Source of the DNA: RGIG7213 sp045124505
GTDB taxonomy: Bacteria; Bacillota; Clostridia; Oscillospirales; CAG-272
DNA length: 64,000 nucleotides
Assembly: GCA_045124505.1 (NCBI GenBank)
Contig: JBGVLZ010000017.1
Span: forward strand, 38,695 to 102,694
Direction of reading: 5' to 3'
In this document: piece after piece, positions 43,390-52,263 of the stretch
Layout of the letters: every line of letters starts with the position of its first letter
Position numbering within the stretch: position 1 is the stretch's first letter
Program-made: the position numbers and the translations under genes
Notes under the pieces: generated by a model
Databases searched by the model: none
Told to the model about the DNA's origin: nothing
What the model saw: only the letters and a program-made list of their open reading frames with translations

Positions 43390-44625
43390 TCACCTTTCTG
43401 TTTTTATATACGGGGTCGATATAACAACGCCGTTTTCATTTTTGATTTCAATATAATAACCGCATGCATCACACGGAATTATTCCTTTTACTGTGTTTTT
43501 TTCAACATCCAAAGGTATGCTTTTCCATGTCGGGTTTAAAAATGTGTTCATCATTCCGTGCTTTTCGTGCATTGAGTATGTCAGCTCTTCCGTTATGTAA
43601 TAAAGTCTTGCTGTTATCTCACCGTCATATACATAAGTACATTCAGGGCTTTTTCCATCCGGCAGGGAAGTAAATGATTGAAGCTTTTTACCTTCTTTAA
43701 CAATACTGTTTGCAAAGGCTTCGCTTTCAGGACGTATCCATGCAAAATTATGCGAATGACACATACAGTCGACTATAGAGAGTGTCGTCAGAGGATTATT
43801 TTTTGTTGTGTCGAGATAACTTTTTGAGTTTGAATTTATAGAAAAACAAAAGTCATCATTCCAACAAAGCCACATCACGGGAATTGTAACATTATCAAAT
43901 CTGTCTTCCGCTTTGAAATATTTCAGTGTTTCAGGGTGGCTGAAGCGTTCACCCATCCAGGCAAGTGATTCCTTTAAATATCCCGAGCCGTATATCGGTA
44001 TTGCGAAAGCAGGACGGCTGTCAAATCCGAGATAGTATGAAACGGCAACACCGCCCCATGATATTCCTGTTATGCCTATTTTTTCAGGATCGGCATATCC
44101 GCTTTGTGCAAGTGCGGTGAACGATAAAATACAATGTGATGTTATGTGCGTAAGCCATCTGCGGTCAACTTCAAGGTTGTATGTTGACATTCCGTCGTTA
44201 TCGGGCGACGGTACATAACCGTCCTCTTCAAAAACTCCGTGAAGCTTTCTTGCCCAGTCACCGTTTGACTCAGTACAGCCTGCATTAATGTCTATCGGCA
44301 TATTTCCGACTGTGTCAGGGGCAATTACCGAATATCCCCTGTCACGCCACATTTTGACCCAGGGAAGGAAAGCGTGCCCTCCGCCGCCGTGTATAAGTAC
44401 AATGCCGGGTGTATTTTCATCAGCACCGTCGGGGTGAGCCATATAAGCAAAAACCTTTGTTTTCTTGCCGTTATATTCAATGGAATCAAACGTGACAGCT
44501 TGTATTCCCTCAAATTCGCCTACAGCATCATATTCGGGAATTCTTCTTAAATTCGGATCTTTTTTTATAACGCTTTTGAAGAAACCGTCTATATCGAACG
44601 GTTTAGCAAATTCTGTATTTTCCAT
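43390..44625 (-). CDS. alpha/beta-hydrolase esterase (acetyl-xylan-esterase/dienelactone-hydrolase-like)
   Basis: 411 residues, cytoplasmic (no signal). Oxyanion element LIHGGGGHAF near residue 80; nucleophile elbow GISWGG (Ser near 197); probable acid in CWNDDFCF near 262 and His in CMCHSHNFAW near 297. A C-terminal beta domain of about 100 residues follows. The start is ATG 44625, five codons after an in-frame ATG that has no ribosome site (AAGGGAAG fits 44625). It overlaps the SGNH hydrolase gene; the pair suggests intracellular deacylation of imported oligosaccharides, which is inference. Confidence 0.78.
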   Translation of the reverse strand: MENTEFAKPFDIDGFFKSVIKKDPNLRRIPEYDAVGEFEGIQAVTFDSIEYNGKKTKVFAYMAHPDGADENTPGIVLIHGGGGHAFLPWVKMWRDRGYSVIAPDTVGNMPIDINAGCTESNGDWARKLHGVFEEDGYVPSPDNDGMSTYNLEVDRRWLTHITSHCILSFTALAQSGYADPEKIGITGISWGGVAVSYYLGFDSRPAFAIPIYGSGYLKESLAWMGERFSHPETLKYFKAEDRFDNVTIPVMWLCWNDDFCFSINSNSKSYLDTTKNNPLTTLSIVDCMCHSHNFAWIRPESEAFANSIVKEGKKLQSFTSLPDGKSPECTYVYDGEITARLYYITEELTYSMHEKHGMMNTFLNPTWKSIPLDVEKNTVKGIIPCDACGYYIEIKNENGVVISTPYIKTER

Positions 44626-45403
44626 AATCTTCCCTTGCATCTATGAAAGCGATATCTTTAAAGCTGTTATAATCATGTCTTACGATGTAATCGATGTAGC
44701 TTCCTATTATTTTTGCGGTGTATATATATCCTGCCGGTGTCATATGACCGCCGAGGAAAAATCTTTCCTTGAACTTTTCATCATATATGGGTGCATATTT
44801 ATATAAATCAATAACATAGGTGTTATCAAACATTTTTGCAAAATCATCAAGCAATTCTGCGAAAGCAAGCTTTTCGGGCTCATTTCCCTTTGATTCTTTT
44901 GGCATTGTTACCAAGAAAAATTTTGCTTTCGGCTGCATCCTTTTTATTTTTTGAATTATTCTTGCATACCATCCCGCCAATGTGTCTTTGTTATTCTCAA
45001 AGTTTTCAAGACACACATCATCTTTTGTGCCAATAGCCATTTTCAAACCGTAAATATCATTCACACCGAGAGCTATTATGTAAGCCTGACAAAGTAATTC
45101 TTCACTCCAAAAGCCTTTATTCTCTGCAAAGCTTTCCATATATTCCTTGGCTGTCATTCCGCCTCTTGAAAAATTGTATACTTTTACACCCGAAGCACGT
45201 GCAAGATACTGCCCCCATGAATAATCAAAAAAATCATAATAACCTTTTGTGCCGTCGTTGTGTATCAGTTCAAATTCACCCGATGAAAGGCTGTCGCCGA
45301 TACAGCAGACAGTTCTGAAAACAGAGCACATACCGCCGTCTGACACGATACAGTCAAGCGGTTTTTCATTTTCATCAAGGTATGTATATTCGTGAATATT
45401 CAT
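44603..45403 (-). CDS. SGNH/GDSL-type esterase
   Basis: 266 residues without signal peptide. Block I is CIGDSLSSGEF (catalytic Ser near residue 37), block III is ALGVNDIYG near 118, and the His block is GGHMTPAGYIY near 228. SGNH enzymes deacetylate sugars or lipids. ATG 45403 with GGAGAG upstream is chosen; the longer frame would run through the promoter. It is the first gene of a two-gene unit with the alpha/beta hydrolase. Confidence 0.83.
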   Translation of the reverse strand: MNIHEYTYLDENEKPLDCIVSDGGMCSVFRTVCCIGDSLSSGEFELIHNDGTKGYYDFFDYSWGQYLARASGVKVYNFSRGGMTAKEYMESFAENKGFWSEELLCQAYIIALGVNDIYGLKMAIGTKDDVCLENFENNKDTLAGWYARIIQKIKRMQPKAKFFLVTMPKESKGNEPEKLAFAELLDDFAKMFDNTYVIDLYKYAPIYDEKFKERFFLGGHMTPAGYIYTAKIIGSYIDYIVRHDYNSFKDIAFIDAREDYGKYRIC

Positions 45404-45431
45404 ATGCTTCTCTCCATATATATTTGGAAAC

Positions 45432-45460
45432 ATTTTACCACGATTCCGAATACTTGTCAA
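45432..45460 (-). promoter_or_regulatory. promoter of the SGNH/esterase unit
   Basis: On the minus strand a perfect -35 TTGACA (45460-45455) and TAAAAT (45437-45432) have a 17-bp spacer. Confidence 0.85.
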
Positions 45461-45524
45461 CTGAAATATTAAGTCTTTACTATTTTTTTTACTTTTATAC
45501 TGTATAAACTTAACATAATGCTCA

Positions 45525-45553
45525 TTGACAGTTGATTTCATCAAAGTTATAAT
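45525..45553 (+). promoter_or_regulatory. consensus promoter of the LRR/dockerin protein gene
   Basis: TTGACA (45525-45530), 17 bp, TATAAT (45548-45553): a perfect sigma-A match. It shows that the in-frame ATG at 45525 is not the start. Confidence 0.92.
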
Positions 45554-45587
45554 GTATAATGTCAATTTATATATGGAGGAAAAGACT

Positions 45588-48500
45588 ATGTTAAAAAAAG
45601 CACTTTCGTTTTTAGTAACCCTTTCACTTCTGATATCTCAGGTATTTTACGTAGTTGCAGAAGATACAAACGGTATCTTGTGGAATTACGATGAAGCAAG
45701 CGGAACTCTTACGGTTTCGGGCACAGGAGATATGGAAGATTTTTCTGACAGCAGTGATGCTCCCTGGTATGTAAACAAGTCGGGCATAACAGCTGTTATT
45801 GTCGAGGACGGAGTCACATCTGTCGGCGACAATGCATTTTCATCTTATACAGCGCTTAAAACGGTACATATCGGAAAAGATGTTGTATCGGTTGGAAATT
45901 ATGCATTTGAATCATGCAGAATGTTAAGTAAGGTAACATTCGGCGATGAGTCTGCTCTTCAGATAATCGGAAGATCTGCGTTTGAATATTGCGGCGGACT
46001 TACATCGTTTACTGTTCCTGAAAATGTAAATAAGATAAACAGCTATTGTTTTGACAGCTGTTACAGTCTGGCTGAGGTTTACAATAAGAGTGCTCTTAAC
46101 ATTCAGGCAGGCAAGACAGCAAACGGATTTATTGCATATTTTGCACAGAACGTATATACACCCGAGTCAGGTGCAAGTATTCTCACGGAAACCGAAGACG
46201 GTGTTTATATGAATATTGACGGTGAAGGATGCTTCCTTAAAGCGTCTGACAAAGTCAATGTCGATGTAGCATCATCGTATACAGATGCAAACGGCAATAC
46301 GGTTAATGTAAAAAGCATTTATTCCAATGCTTTTTACGGAAGATATGATATAAAATCCGTAAATATCGCACAGGGAATCAAGGATATCGGCGAAAGTGCT
46401 TTCTACGGCTGTACAGCACTTGAAAATATTGTTATTCCTTCAACAGTTGTAAAAATAGGCGCAAAGGCGTTCAGTCTTTGCTCAAAGCTCGGAACTGTTG
46501 AGTTTGCTGAAAATTCAGAACTTGTTTCAATATCAACACAGGCATTCTTCAACTGCCGCAATCTCGATAATGTGGTATTGCCCGAAGGTGTAAACGAGAT
46601 AGGTGTTATGGCATTTGCAAATGCATCATCACTTACAAATGTTATATTTAACGGCGATGCTCCCGAAAGCTTCGGTGTGAATGTGTTCAACGGTTGTGCA
46701 TCTGATTTTTCCATAAGCTATTACAAATGGAAGAAAAACTGGTCAACTCCCGAATGGAACGGATATCCTTGTGCGCCCCTTGATGTTGAGTGTACACATG
46801 AAGGCGGCACAGCAACTTGCCACAGCAAGGCAATATGTAACATTTGCGGTGAGGAATACGGAGAAATAGATCCTGCTAACCACGATGGCGAAACAACAGT
46901 AAACGGTGCATCTGATGCAGTATGCGGTGTGCCCGGTTACACAGGTGATAAAATTTGTCTTGGCTGTAACGGCGTAATTGAACAGGGTGAGGAGACCCCC
47001 GCACTTACACACAAAGGCGGTACAGCAACTTGTCACAGTAAGGCGGTATGTGATCTTTGCGGTGAAGAATACGGCGAAGTTGACCCCGAAAACCATGACG
47101 GCGAAACAACAGTAATTGGCGCATCTGATGCAGTATGCGGTGTACCCGGTTACACAGGTGATAAAATTTGTCTTGGCTGTAACGGCGTAATTGAACAGGG
47201 TGAGGAGATTCCCGCGCTTACACACAAAGGCGGTACAGCAACATGTCACAGTAAAGCAGTATGCGACCACTGTGGTGAAGAATACGGAGAAATCGATTCC
47301 GCTAACCATGACGGCGAAACCGAGACAAAGAGCCAATACGCCGACTGCGGAAATGACGGATATATAAACGGTACTTTCTGCCTTGGTTGTAATCAGATGA
47401 TTTCCGCTGACGAAATCCTGCCTGCGACAGGATTTCATGAAGGCGGTGTCGGAACATGTCACAGCGGCCCGATATGTGATCTTTGCGGTAAAGAATACGG
47501 TGAAATAGACGCAGATAATCATGACGGAGAACAGGAGCTTATAAACGAAGTTGAGGCTTCATGCGGTGTTTCCGGTTACACAGGCGATATGTTCTGCCAC
47601 GGATGCGAAAACGTAATATACGCAGGTGCCCCGACACCTGCGCTTACACACGAGGGCGGTACAGCAACTTGCCACAGCAAGGCAGTATGTGAGCACTGCG
47701 GTGAAGAATACGGCGAAACAGATCCTGAAAATCACGATGGTGAGCTTGAGTTGATAAACGAATCTGAGGCTTCCTGCGGTGTTTCAGGCTACACAGGTGA
47801 CACGTTCTGTCACGGATGTGAAAATATAGTATTTGAAGGAAGTCAGACACCTGCACTTACACACGAAGGCGGCACAGCAACTTGCCACGGTAAGGCGGTA
47901 TGTGACCACTGCGGTGAGGAATACGGCGAAGCAAACCCCAAAAATCACGATGGTGAAACAACAGTAAACGGTGCATGTGATGCAGTATGCGGTGCGCCGG
48001 GTTACACAGGTGATAAGATCTGTCTTGGCTGTAACAGTGTAATTGAAAAAGGTGAGGAAATCCCCGCACTTACACACGAAGGCGGTACGGCAACTTGCCA
48101 CAGTAAGGCCGTATGTGAGCACTGCGGTGAAGAATACGGCCAAATAAACCCTGAAAATCACGATGGTGAGCTTGAGCTGATAAACGAATCTGAGGCTTCC
48201 TGCGGTGTTTCGGGTTATACGGGAGATACGTTCTGTCACGGATGCGAAAAAGTAATATTTGAAGGCAGTCAGACACCTGCACTTACACACGAGGGCGGTG
48301 CTGCAAATTGCCACAGCGGACCGATATGCGATCACTGCGGTGAGGAATATGGCGAAAAATCACCCGCTAACCATGACGGCGAAACTGAAACGGTTGGCGC
48401 AAAGGATGCAACGATCGATGAAAACGGCTACACAGGTGATATTTGCTGTACAGGATGCGGAGAAGTTTTAAAGTACGGTGAAATAATTTACATGGATGCA

Positions 48501-48989
48501 TCCGAAGGATTTACGGCTGTTTTCAAGGATGAAGCGGTATTCGGTACGGCTTCCTATGACGGTGAGCTTCCCGAAGAGATAAAGAACGGTAAAGCATATT
48601 CCGTTAACTTCACAGATGTAAACGGTGAATATGTAAGTGTTGAATTGCTTAAGCTTATTTACGCTTTGCCGTATGACTCATACAGCTCTGTAAAGGTATA
48701 CAAGCTCAATTCTGACGGCACATACGAAGAAGCAGACGTGGTGCTTACATCAGACAGCATTGAATTCAATACGTTTGAAAACGGTGTTTATGTTATAGTT
48801 ACATCCGTTATCATTGGTGACGTTAACTGTGACGGAATAATAAACGGCAAAGATGTGATAAGAATGAAAAAATATATGGAAGATAATGAAACTCTTATTA
48901 CCGCATCTGCTGACCTCAACAGTGACGGGGAAATAAACGATGATGATGTCGCAATACTCGTTGAAATGATAACAGCGAAAACGGAATAA
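45588..48989 (+). CDS. secreted LRR protein with eight cysteine-rich repeats and a C-terminal dockerin-like domain
   Basis: 1133 residues. Signal peptide 1-24 (cleavage after VVA); GTLTVSGTGDM module and LRR_5 repeats (about 45-395); eight tandem 71-residue repeats (about 403-970), each with a CHSKAVCxxCGEEYG half and an ICxGC half, about five Cys per unit; a linker domain; then GDVNCDGIINGKDV and ADLNSDGEINDDDV, a paired calcium-loop dockerin signature (about 1070-1128). ATG 45588 follows GGAGGA. Dockerins bind cohesins in cellulosomes, but similar modules occur in non-cellulosomal proteins and no cohesin is in the window. The Cys spacing would allow zinc sites or disulfides. Probably adhesion or substrate binding. 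Confidence 0.85.
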   Translation: MLKKALSFLVTLSLLISQVFYVVAEDTNGILWNYDEASGTLTVSGTGDMEDFSDSSDAPWYVNKSGITAVIVEDGVTSVGDNAFSSYTALKTVHIGKDVVSVGNYAFESCRMLSKVTFGDESALQIIGRSAFEYCGGLTSFTVPENVNKINSYCFDSCYSLAEVYNKSALNIQAGKTANGFIAYFAQNVYTPESGASILTETEDGVYMNIDGEGCFLKASDKVNVDVASSYTDANGNTVNVKSIYSNAFYGRYDIKSVNIAQGIKDIGESAFYGCTALENIVIPSTVVKIGAKAFSLCSKLGTVEFAENSELVSISTQAFFNCRNLDNVVLPEGVNEIGVMAFANASSLTNVIFNGDAPESFGVNVFNGCASDFSISYYKWKKNWSTPEWNGYPCAPLDVECTHEGGTATCHSKAICNICGEEYGEIDPANHDGETTVNGASDAVCGVPGYTGDKICLGCNGVIEQGEETPALTHKGGTATCHSKAVCDLCGEEYGEVDPENHDGETTVIGASDAVCGVPGYTGDKICLGCNGVIEQGEEIPALTHKGGTATCHSKAVCDHCGEEYGEIDSANHDGETETKSQYADCGNDGYINGTFCLGCNQMISADEILPATGFHEGGVGTCHSGPICDLCGKEYGEIDADNHDGEQELINEVEASCGVSGYTGDMFCHGCENVIYAGAPTPALTHEGGTATCHSKAVCEHCGEEYGETDPENHDGELELINESEASCGVSGYTGDTFCHGCENIVFEGSQTPALTHEGGTATCHGKAVCDHCGEEYGEANPKNHDGETTVNGACDAVCGAPGYTGDKICLGCNSVIEKGEEIPALTHEGGTATCHSKAVCEHCGEEYGQINPENHDGELELINESEASCGVSGYTGDTFCHGCEKVIFEGSQTPALTHEGGAANCHSGPICDHCGEEYGEKSPANHDGETETVGAKDATIDENGYTGDICCTGCGEVLKYGEIIYMDASEGFTAVFKDEAVFGTASYDGELPEEIKNGKAYSVNFTDVNGEYVSVELLKLIYALPYDSYSSVKVYKLNSDGTYEEADVVLTSDSIEFNTFENGVYVIVTSVIIGDVNCDGIINGKDVIRMKKYMEDNETLITASADLNSDGEINDDDVAILVEMITAKTE
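46794..48497 (+). repeat. eight tandem 213-bp coding repeats
   Basis: Units begin at 46794, 47007, 47220, 47433, 47646, 47859, 48072 and 48285, with an exact 213-bp (71-codon) period and no length variation. Units fall into sub-types: those with a GASDAVCG centre (1, 2, 6) and those with an ESEASCG-like centre (4, 5, 7), which alternate in a way that suggests block duplication. Confidence 0.92.
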
Positions 48990-49043
48990 TTAAATAAAAT
49001 AACAAAATATCTTGCTAACACTTTAATTTGTTAAAATAATACC

Positions 49044-49072
49044 TTGACAAATTGAAAAATATGGTGTATACT
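49044..49072 (+). promoter_or_regulatory. promoter of the amino-acid ABC transporter operon
   Basis: TTGACA (49044-49049), 17 bp, TATACT (49067-49072). Confidence 0.9.
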
Positions 49073-49123
49073 GTACTCGTTTATCGGCTAATGCCGAAAA
49101 TAATATTATTGGAAGGTATAAAA

Positions 49124-49927
49124 ATGAAAAGAATCACAGCACTTATCATGGCAGTTGTACTCTGCCTCGGAATTTTCTGCGCATGCGGAAAGAGCGAAGA
49201 ATTTGTTATCGGTATTACATATTTTGAACCGATGAACTACTATGATGACTCCAACAAGCTCGTAGGCTTCGAAACAGAATTTGCTGAAGCAGTTTGTAAG
49301 GAACTCGGTCTTACACCTAAATTCCAGGAGATCAACTGGAGCGCTAAGGAAACAGAGCTTAACGCAGGCAACATCGACTGTATCTGGAACGGTATGACAA
49401 TTACAGAAGACCGTAAGGCAAACATGGGCATTTCAAACCCCTATATGGAAAACAAGCAGGTACTTGTTGTTAAGGCTGAAAACCTTGAAAAGTACAGCAC
49501 AGCAGAAGGTCTTAAGGGTGCAAAGCTTTGCGCTGAAAAGGAATCTGCAGGCGAAACAACAATAATCGGTAACGAAGCAGAGAAGATCGCCGCTGAAAAG
49601 GTTTTTGCAGATGCTGAGATCCAGTATACAGCAGTTGACACAATGGCAAAGGCTATTATGGAAGTAAAAGCAGGTACATCCGACGGTTGTGTTGTTGACT
49701 TTGTAACATCCATCGGTATGATCGGCGAAGGCACAGACTTCGAAGATCTTGTTGTTGTTGAAGCTTATGAGTTTGCTGTTGAAAACTACGGCATCGCATT
49801 CAGAAAGGCTGATACAGACACTATCAAGAAGTTCAACGAAGCTATTGACAAGCTTATGAAGGACGGCACTATCGATGCTATTGCTAAGAAGTATAAGCTC
49901 GATGGTCAGCTTATCAAAGGCGAATAA
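49124..49927 (+). CDS. amino-acid ABC transporter substrate-binding lipoprotein
   Basis: 267 residues; lipoprotein signal with lipobox FCAC (Cys near 22) and a type 3 periplasmic-binding fold: FVIGITYFEPMNYYDD, GFETEFAEAVCKELG near 50, WNGMTITEDRKANMGIS near 90. This is the polar amino acid group (glutamine, cystine, arginine). ATG 49124 follows GGAAGG. Permease and ATPase genes follow. Which amino acid it binds cannot be read safely. Confidence 0.92.
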   Translation: MKRITALIMAVVLCLGIFCACGKSEEFVIGITYFEPMNYYDDSNKLVGFETEFAEAVCKELGLTPKFQEINWSAKETELNAGNIDCIWNGMTITEDRKANMGISNPYMENKQVLVVKAENLEKYSTAEGLKGAKLCAEKESAGETTIIGNEAEKIAAEKVFADAEIQYTAVDTMAKAIMEVKAGTSDGCVVDFVTSIGMIGEGTDFEDLVVVEAYEFAVENYGIAFRKADTDTIKKFNEAIDKLMKDGTIDAIAKKYKLDGQLIKGE

Positions 49928-49949
49928 TCAAAGGTGATTTATAAACTTC

Positions 49950-49980
49950 AAATTGCCGCAACAGTATGTTGCGGCAATTT
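49950..49980 (+). promoter_or_regulatory. perfect 14-bp intercistronic hairpin
   Basis: Positions 49950-49963 and 49967-49980 are perfectly complementary with a 3-nt loop. There is no U-run after it, so it more likely protects the 3' end of the binding-protein message or partially attenuates expression of permease and ATPase than acts as a full terminator. Confidence 0.8.
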
Positions 49981-50012
49981 GTAATATTACTTCGGAAAGG
50001 TGCGCTTTATCT

Positions 50013-50657
50013 ATGTCATTTGGCGAGATCACGCTCGATCTGCTTCAGAATTTTGCCCAGAACGGTCTGATATTCATACTTACGCTTTTGGGCGCGATTC
50101 CTTTGGGGCTTATTATAACATTCGGTTCAATGTCTAAATTCAGACCGCTGAAATATCTGACGAAAACATTTGTCTGGGTAATAAGAGGTACACCGCTTGT
50201 ATTACAGCTTTTTGTTGTAATGTACGTGCCGGGGCTCGTTTTCAACACACCTATGAGCAGCCGTATAACAGCAGTACTTATCGCATTCATTATAAACTAT
50301 GCGGCTTATTTTTCCGAAATATACAGAGGCGGTATAGAATCAATACCGAAGGGACAGTATGAGGCAGGACAGGTCCTCGGTATGACAAAAAGACAGATAT
50401 TCACAAGAATAGTATTGTTTCAGGTCATAAAGCGTATCGTTCCTCCTATGGGTAATGAAATAATAACACTCGTAAAGGATACATCCCTGGCACGTGTTAT
50501 TGCGTATTCCGAAATCATTATGGCAGCGGAAAGATATACGTCAAAGGGACTTATCTGGCCCTTGTTCTACACGGCGGTATTCTTCCTTGTATTCGTTGGT
50601 GTCCTCACGCTTTTGTTTGGATTTATTGAAAAGAAACTTGATTACTATAAGGGGTGA
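50013..50657 (+). CDS. amino-acid ABC transporter permease (HisM/GlnP type)
   Basis: 214 residues with about five membrane segments. The family marks RGTPLVLQLFV near residue 53 and the EAA loop (YEAGQVLGMTKRQIFTRIVLFQVIKR region, about 112-135) are present. ATG 50013 is preferred to ATG 49953, which lies within the hairpin. A GGAAAGG lies 12 bases upstream. Its stop overlaps an alternative GTG of the ATPase gene. Confidence 0.92.
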   Translation: MSFGEITLDLLQNFAQNGLIFILTLLGAIPLGLIITFGSMSKFRPLKYLTKTFVWVIRGTPLVLQLFVVMYVPGLVFNTPMSSRITAVLIAFIINYAAYFSEIYRGGIESIPKGQYEAGQVLGMTKRQIFTRIVLFQVIKRIVPPMGNEIITLVKDTSLARVIAYSEIIMAAERYTSKGLIWPLFYTAVFFLVFVGVLTLLFGFIEKKLDYYKG

Positions 50658-50662
50658 GTGAA

Positions 50663-51478
50663 ATGGCGGACAGTATTTTAAAGGTTGAAGGTATAATAAA
50701 GAGCTTCGGCGATTTTCAGGTGCTAAAAAACATTTCATTTACACTTGAAAAAGGTCAGGTGCTTGCAATAATCGGTTCTTCCGGAAGCGGTAAAACAACA
50801 CTTCTGCGTTGTCTTAACTTTCTTGAAACGCCCGACGGCGGAACGATCACGGTGGACGGAAAGCTTCTTATAGACGGTGCAGAGCATAAGAATATGACGG
50901 ACAAGGAAATACGTTCAAACAGACTTCATTTCGGACTTGTTTTTCAGTCGTTTAACTTGTTTCCGCAGTATACAGCGTTCCAGAATATAACGCTTGCGCC
51001 TACTTTGGCAATCAAAGAGGAGATAAAAGAAAAAAATCTTAAAGGCAAAGCAGCACTTGAGTACAAGGCGGAAAGAATTGCCAAGATTGAAGACAATGCA
51101 ATTAGTTTGCTTAACCGTGTGGGACTTGCTGAAAAACGTGATTTTTACCCGTGTGAGCTTTCGGGGGGACAGTGCCAGCGTGTGGCAATTGCACGCGCAC
51201 TTGCCATGACACCCGATATTCTGTGCTTTGACGAACCGACATCAGCGCTTGACCCTGAACTTACGGGCGAGGTGCTGAATGTTATCAGAGGTCTTAAATC
51301 AAAGGATATGACAATGGTGGTTGTCACACACGAAATGGAATTTGCAAGAGGTGTTGCCGATAAAGTCATTTTTATGGCAAACGGTATTATAGAAGAAGAG
51401 GGAACAGCTGAGGAAATATTTTCAAATCCCAAATCTCCAAACCTGCAGGCATTTCTCAATAAAGCCAAAAATAAATAG
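50663..51478 (+). CDS. amino-acid ABC transporter ATP-binding protein (GlnQ type)
   Basis: 271 residues. Walker A GSSGSGKTTLLRCLN near residue 37, Q-loop GLVFQSFNLFP near 91, signature LSGGQCQR near 168, Walker B ILCFDEPTSALDPEL near 190 and switch His in VVVTHEMEFARG. It has an insert of about 20 residues after the Q-loop (EEIKEKNLKGKAALEYKAE). The signature has Cys instead of the usual Gln/Arg-rich spacing residue. ATG 50663 is eight bases after AGGGGTG. Confidence 0.93.
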   Translation: MADSILKVEGIIKSFGDFQVLKNISFTLEKGQVLAIIGSSGSGKTTLLRCLNFLETPDGGTITVDGKLLIDGAEHKNMTDKEIRSNRLHFGLVFQSFNLFPQYTAFQNITLAPTLAIKEEIKEKNLKGKAALEYKAERIAKIEDNAISLLNRVGLAEKRDFYPCELSGGQCQRVAIARALAMTPDILCFDEPTSALDPELTGEVLNVIRGLKSKDMTMVVVTHEMEFARGVADKVIFMANGIIEEEGTAEEIFSNPKSPNLQAFLNKAKNK

Positions 51479-51518
51479 TTTAAACGGAGAAATTCGGAAT
51501 AGAATTTCTCCGTTTAAA
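51479..51518 (+). terminator. inverted repeat after the ABC operon (likely terminator)
   Basis: A 16-bp perfect stem (51479-51494 with 51503-51518) with an 8-nt loop directly overlaps the ATPase stop codon. The T-run is weak (AAAGTT). Confidence 0.7.
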
Positions 51519-51523
51519 AGTTA

Positions 51524-51552
51524 TTGACAAAAATGTGGATATATGATATAAT
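51524..51552 (+). promoter_or_regulatory. consensus promoter of mgtC/MBL unit
   Basis: TTGACA (51524-51529), 17 bp, TATAAT (51547-51552): perfect sigma-A match, starting 6 bp after the previous operon's hairpin. Confidence 0.93.
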
Positions 51553-51589
51553 TAATAGTACACATACTGTTTGAATGGAGATTTACTTA

Positions 51590-52258
51590 ATGGATCGCGC
51601 TTTTTTGATAGAAGTATCCGTGAAGCTTGCACTGTCTGTGCTTCTTGGCGGTTTTATAGGAATGGAAAGGGAACGTCACGGACGTGCCGCGGGTATGCGT
51701 ACACATATCCTTGTGTGTATCGGTGCGGCTTTGACCTCGCTTATAAGTATATATGTCAATGATTATATGGGCGGCACGGGAGATATTTTAAGACTTTCCG
51801 CACAGGTCATTTCAGGCATAGGTTTTTTGGGCGCAGGTATGATAATCCTGCGTGACAATAATGTAATTGTAGGACTTACAACGGCTGCAGGTGTTTGGAC
51901 GACGAGTATTATCGGTATTGCGATAGGATACGGCTTTTATGCAGGCGCAGGTATTGCCACGATATGCCTGCTTATATCTACGATGCTTTTTTCAAAGTTT
52001 GAAAGAGCAAAGAGAAAATACGAGTCTGTATATATAGAAATAGATAATATGTATATGCTCAATAACATAATAAATATACTCAATGAAAAATTCGGTGATA
52101 AAATTACGTCAAAGGTCGTACCGCCTAAGAGTAATTACGGCGGAAATCTCGGTATCGTTATCACGGTCAAAAGCGGATATCCCTTTAAACTTGAAGAGCT
52201 TTGTGATGTTGATCATGTAGTGTATGTTGAGAAAAATCAGCTCACTATAAGAATGTAA
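51590..52258 (+). CDS. MgtC/SapB family membrane protein
   Basis: 222 residues: four hydrophobic segments in the first 140 (LALSVLLGGFIGMERERHGRAAGMRTH is the typical opening, then SGIGFLGAGMI and GLTTAAGVWTTS), followed by a soluble ACT-like C-terminal domain. MgtC proteins are linked to Mg2+ limitation and membrane energetics in pathogens, and SapB relatives to acid survival. ATG 51590 has GGAG eight bases upstream. It may share Mg2+ physiology with the corA at 13441 but is not linked to it. Confidence 0.9.
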   Translation: MDRAFLIEVSVKLALSVLLGGFIGMERERHGRAAGMRTHILVCIGAALTSLISIYVNDYMGGTGDILRLSAQVISGIGFLGAGMIILRDNNVIVGLTTAAGVWTTSIIGIAIGYGFYAGAGIATICLLISTMLFSKFERAKRKYESVYIEIDNMYMLNNIINILNEKFGDKITSKVVPPKSNYGGNLGIVITVKSGYPFKLEELCDVDHVVYVEKNQLTIRM

Positions 52259-52263
52259 TTTGT

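Noticed and set aside
46743..48335. Long open frames on the minus strand opposite the Cys-rich repeats (46743-47522, 47784-48335).
   Set aside because: They mirror the repeat period of the plus-strand gene, lack ribosome sites and are produced by its codon bias.
46794..48497. Regular repeats considered as a CRISPR array.
   Set aside because: The period is 213 bp, coding throughout, with no short repeat/unique spacer pattern and no cas genes.
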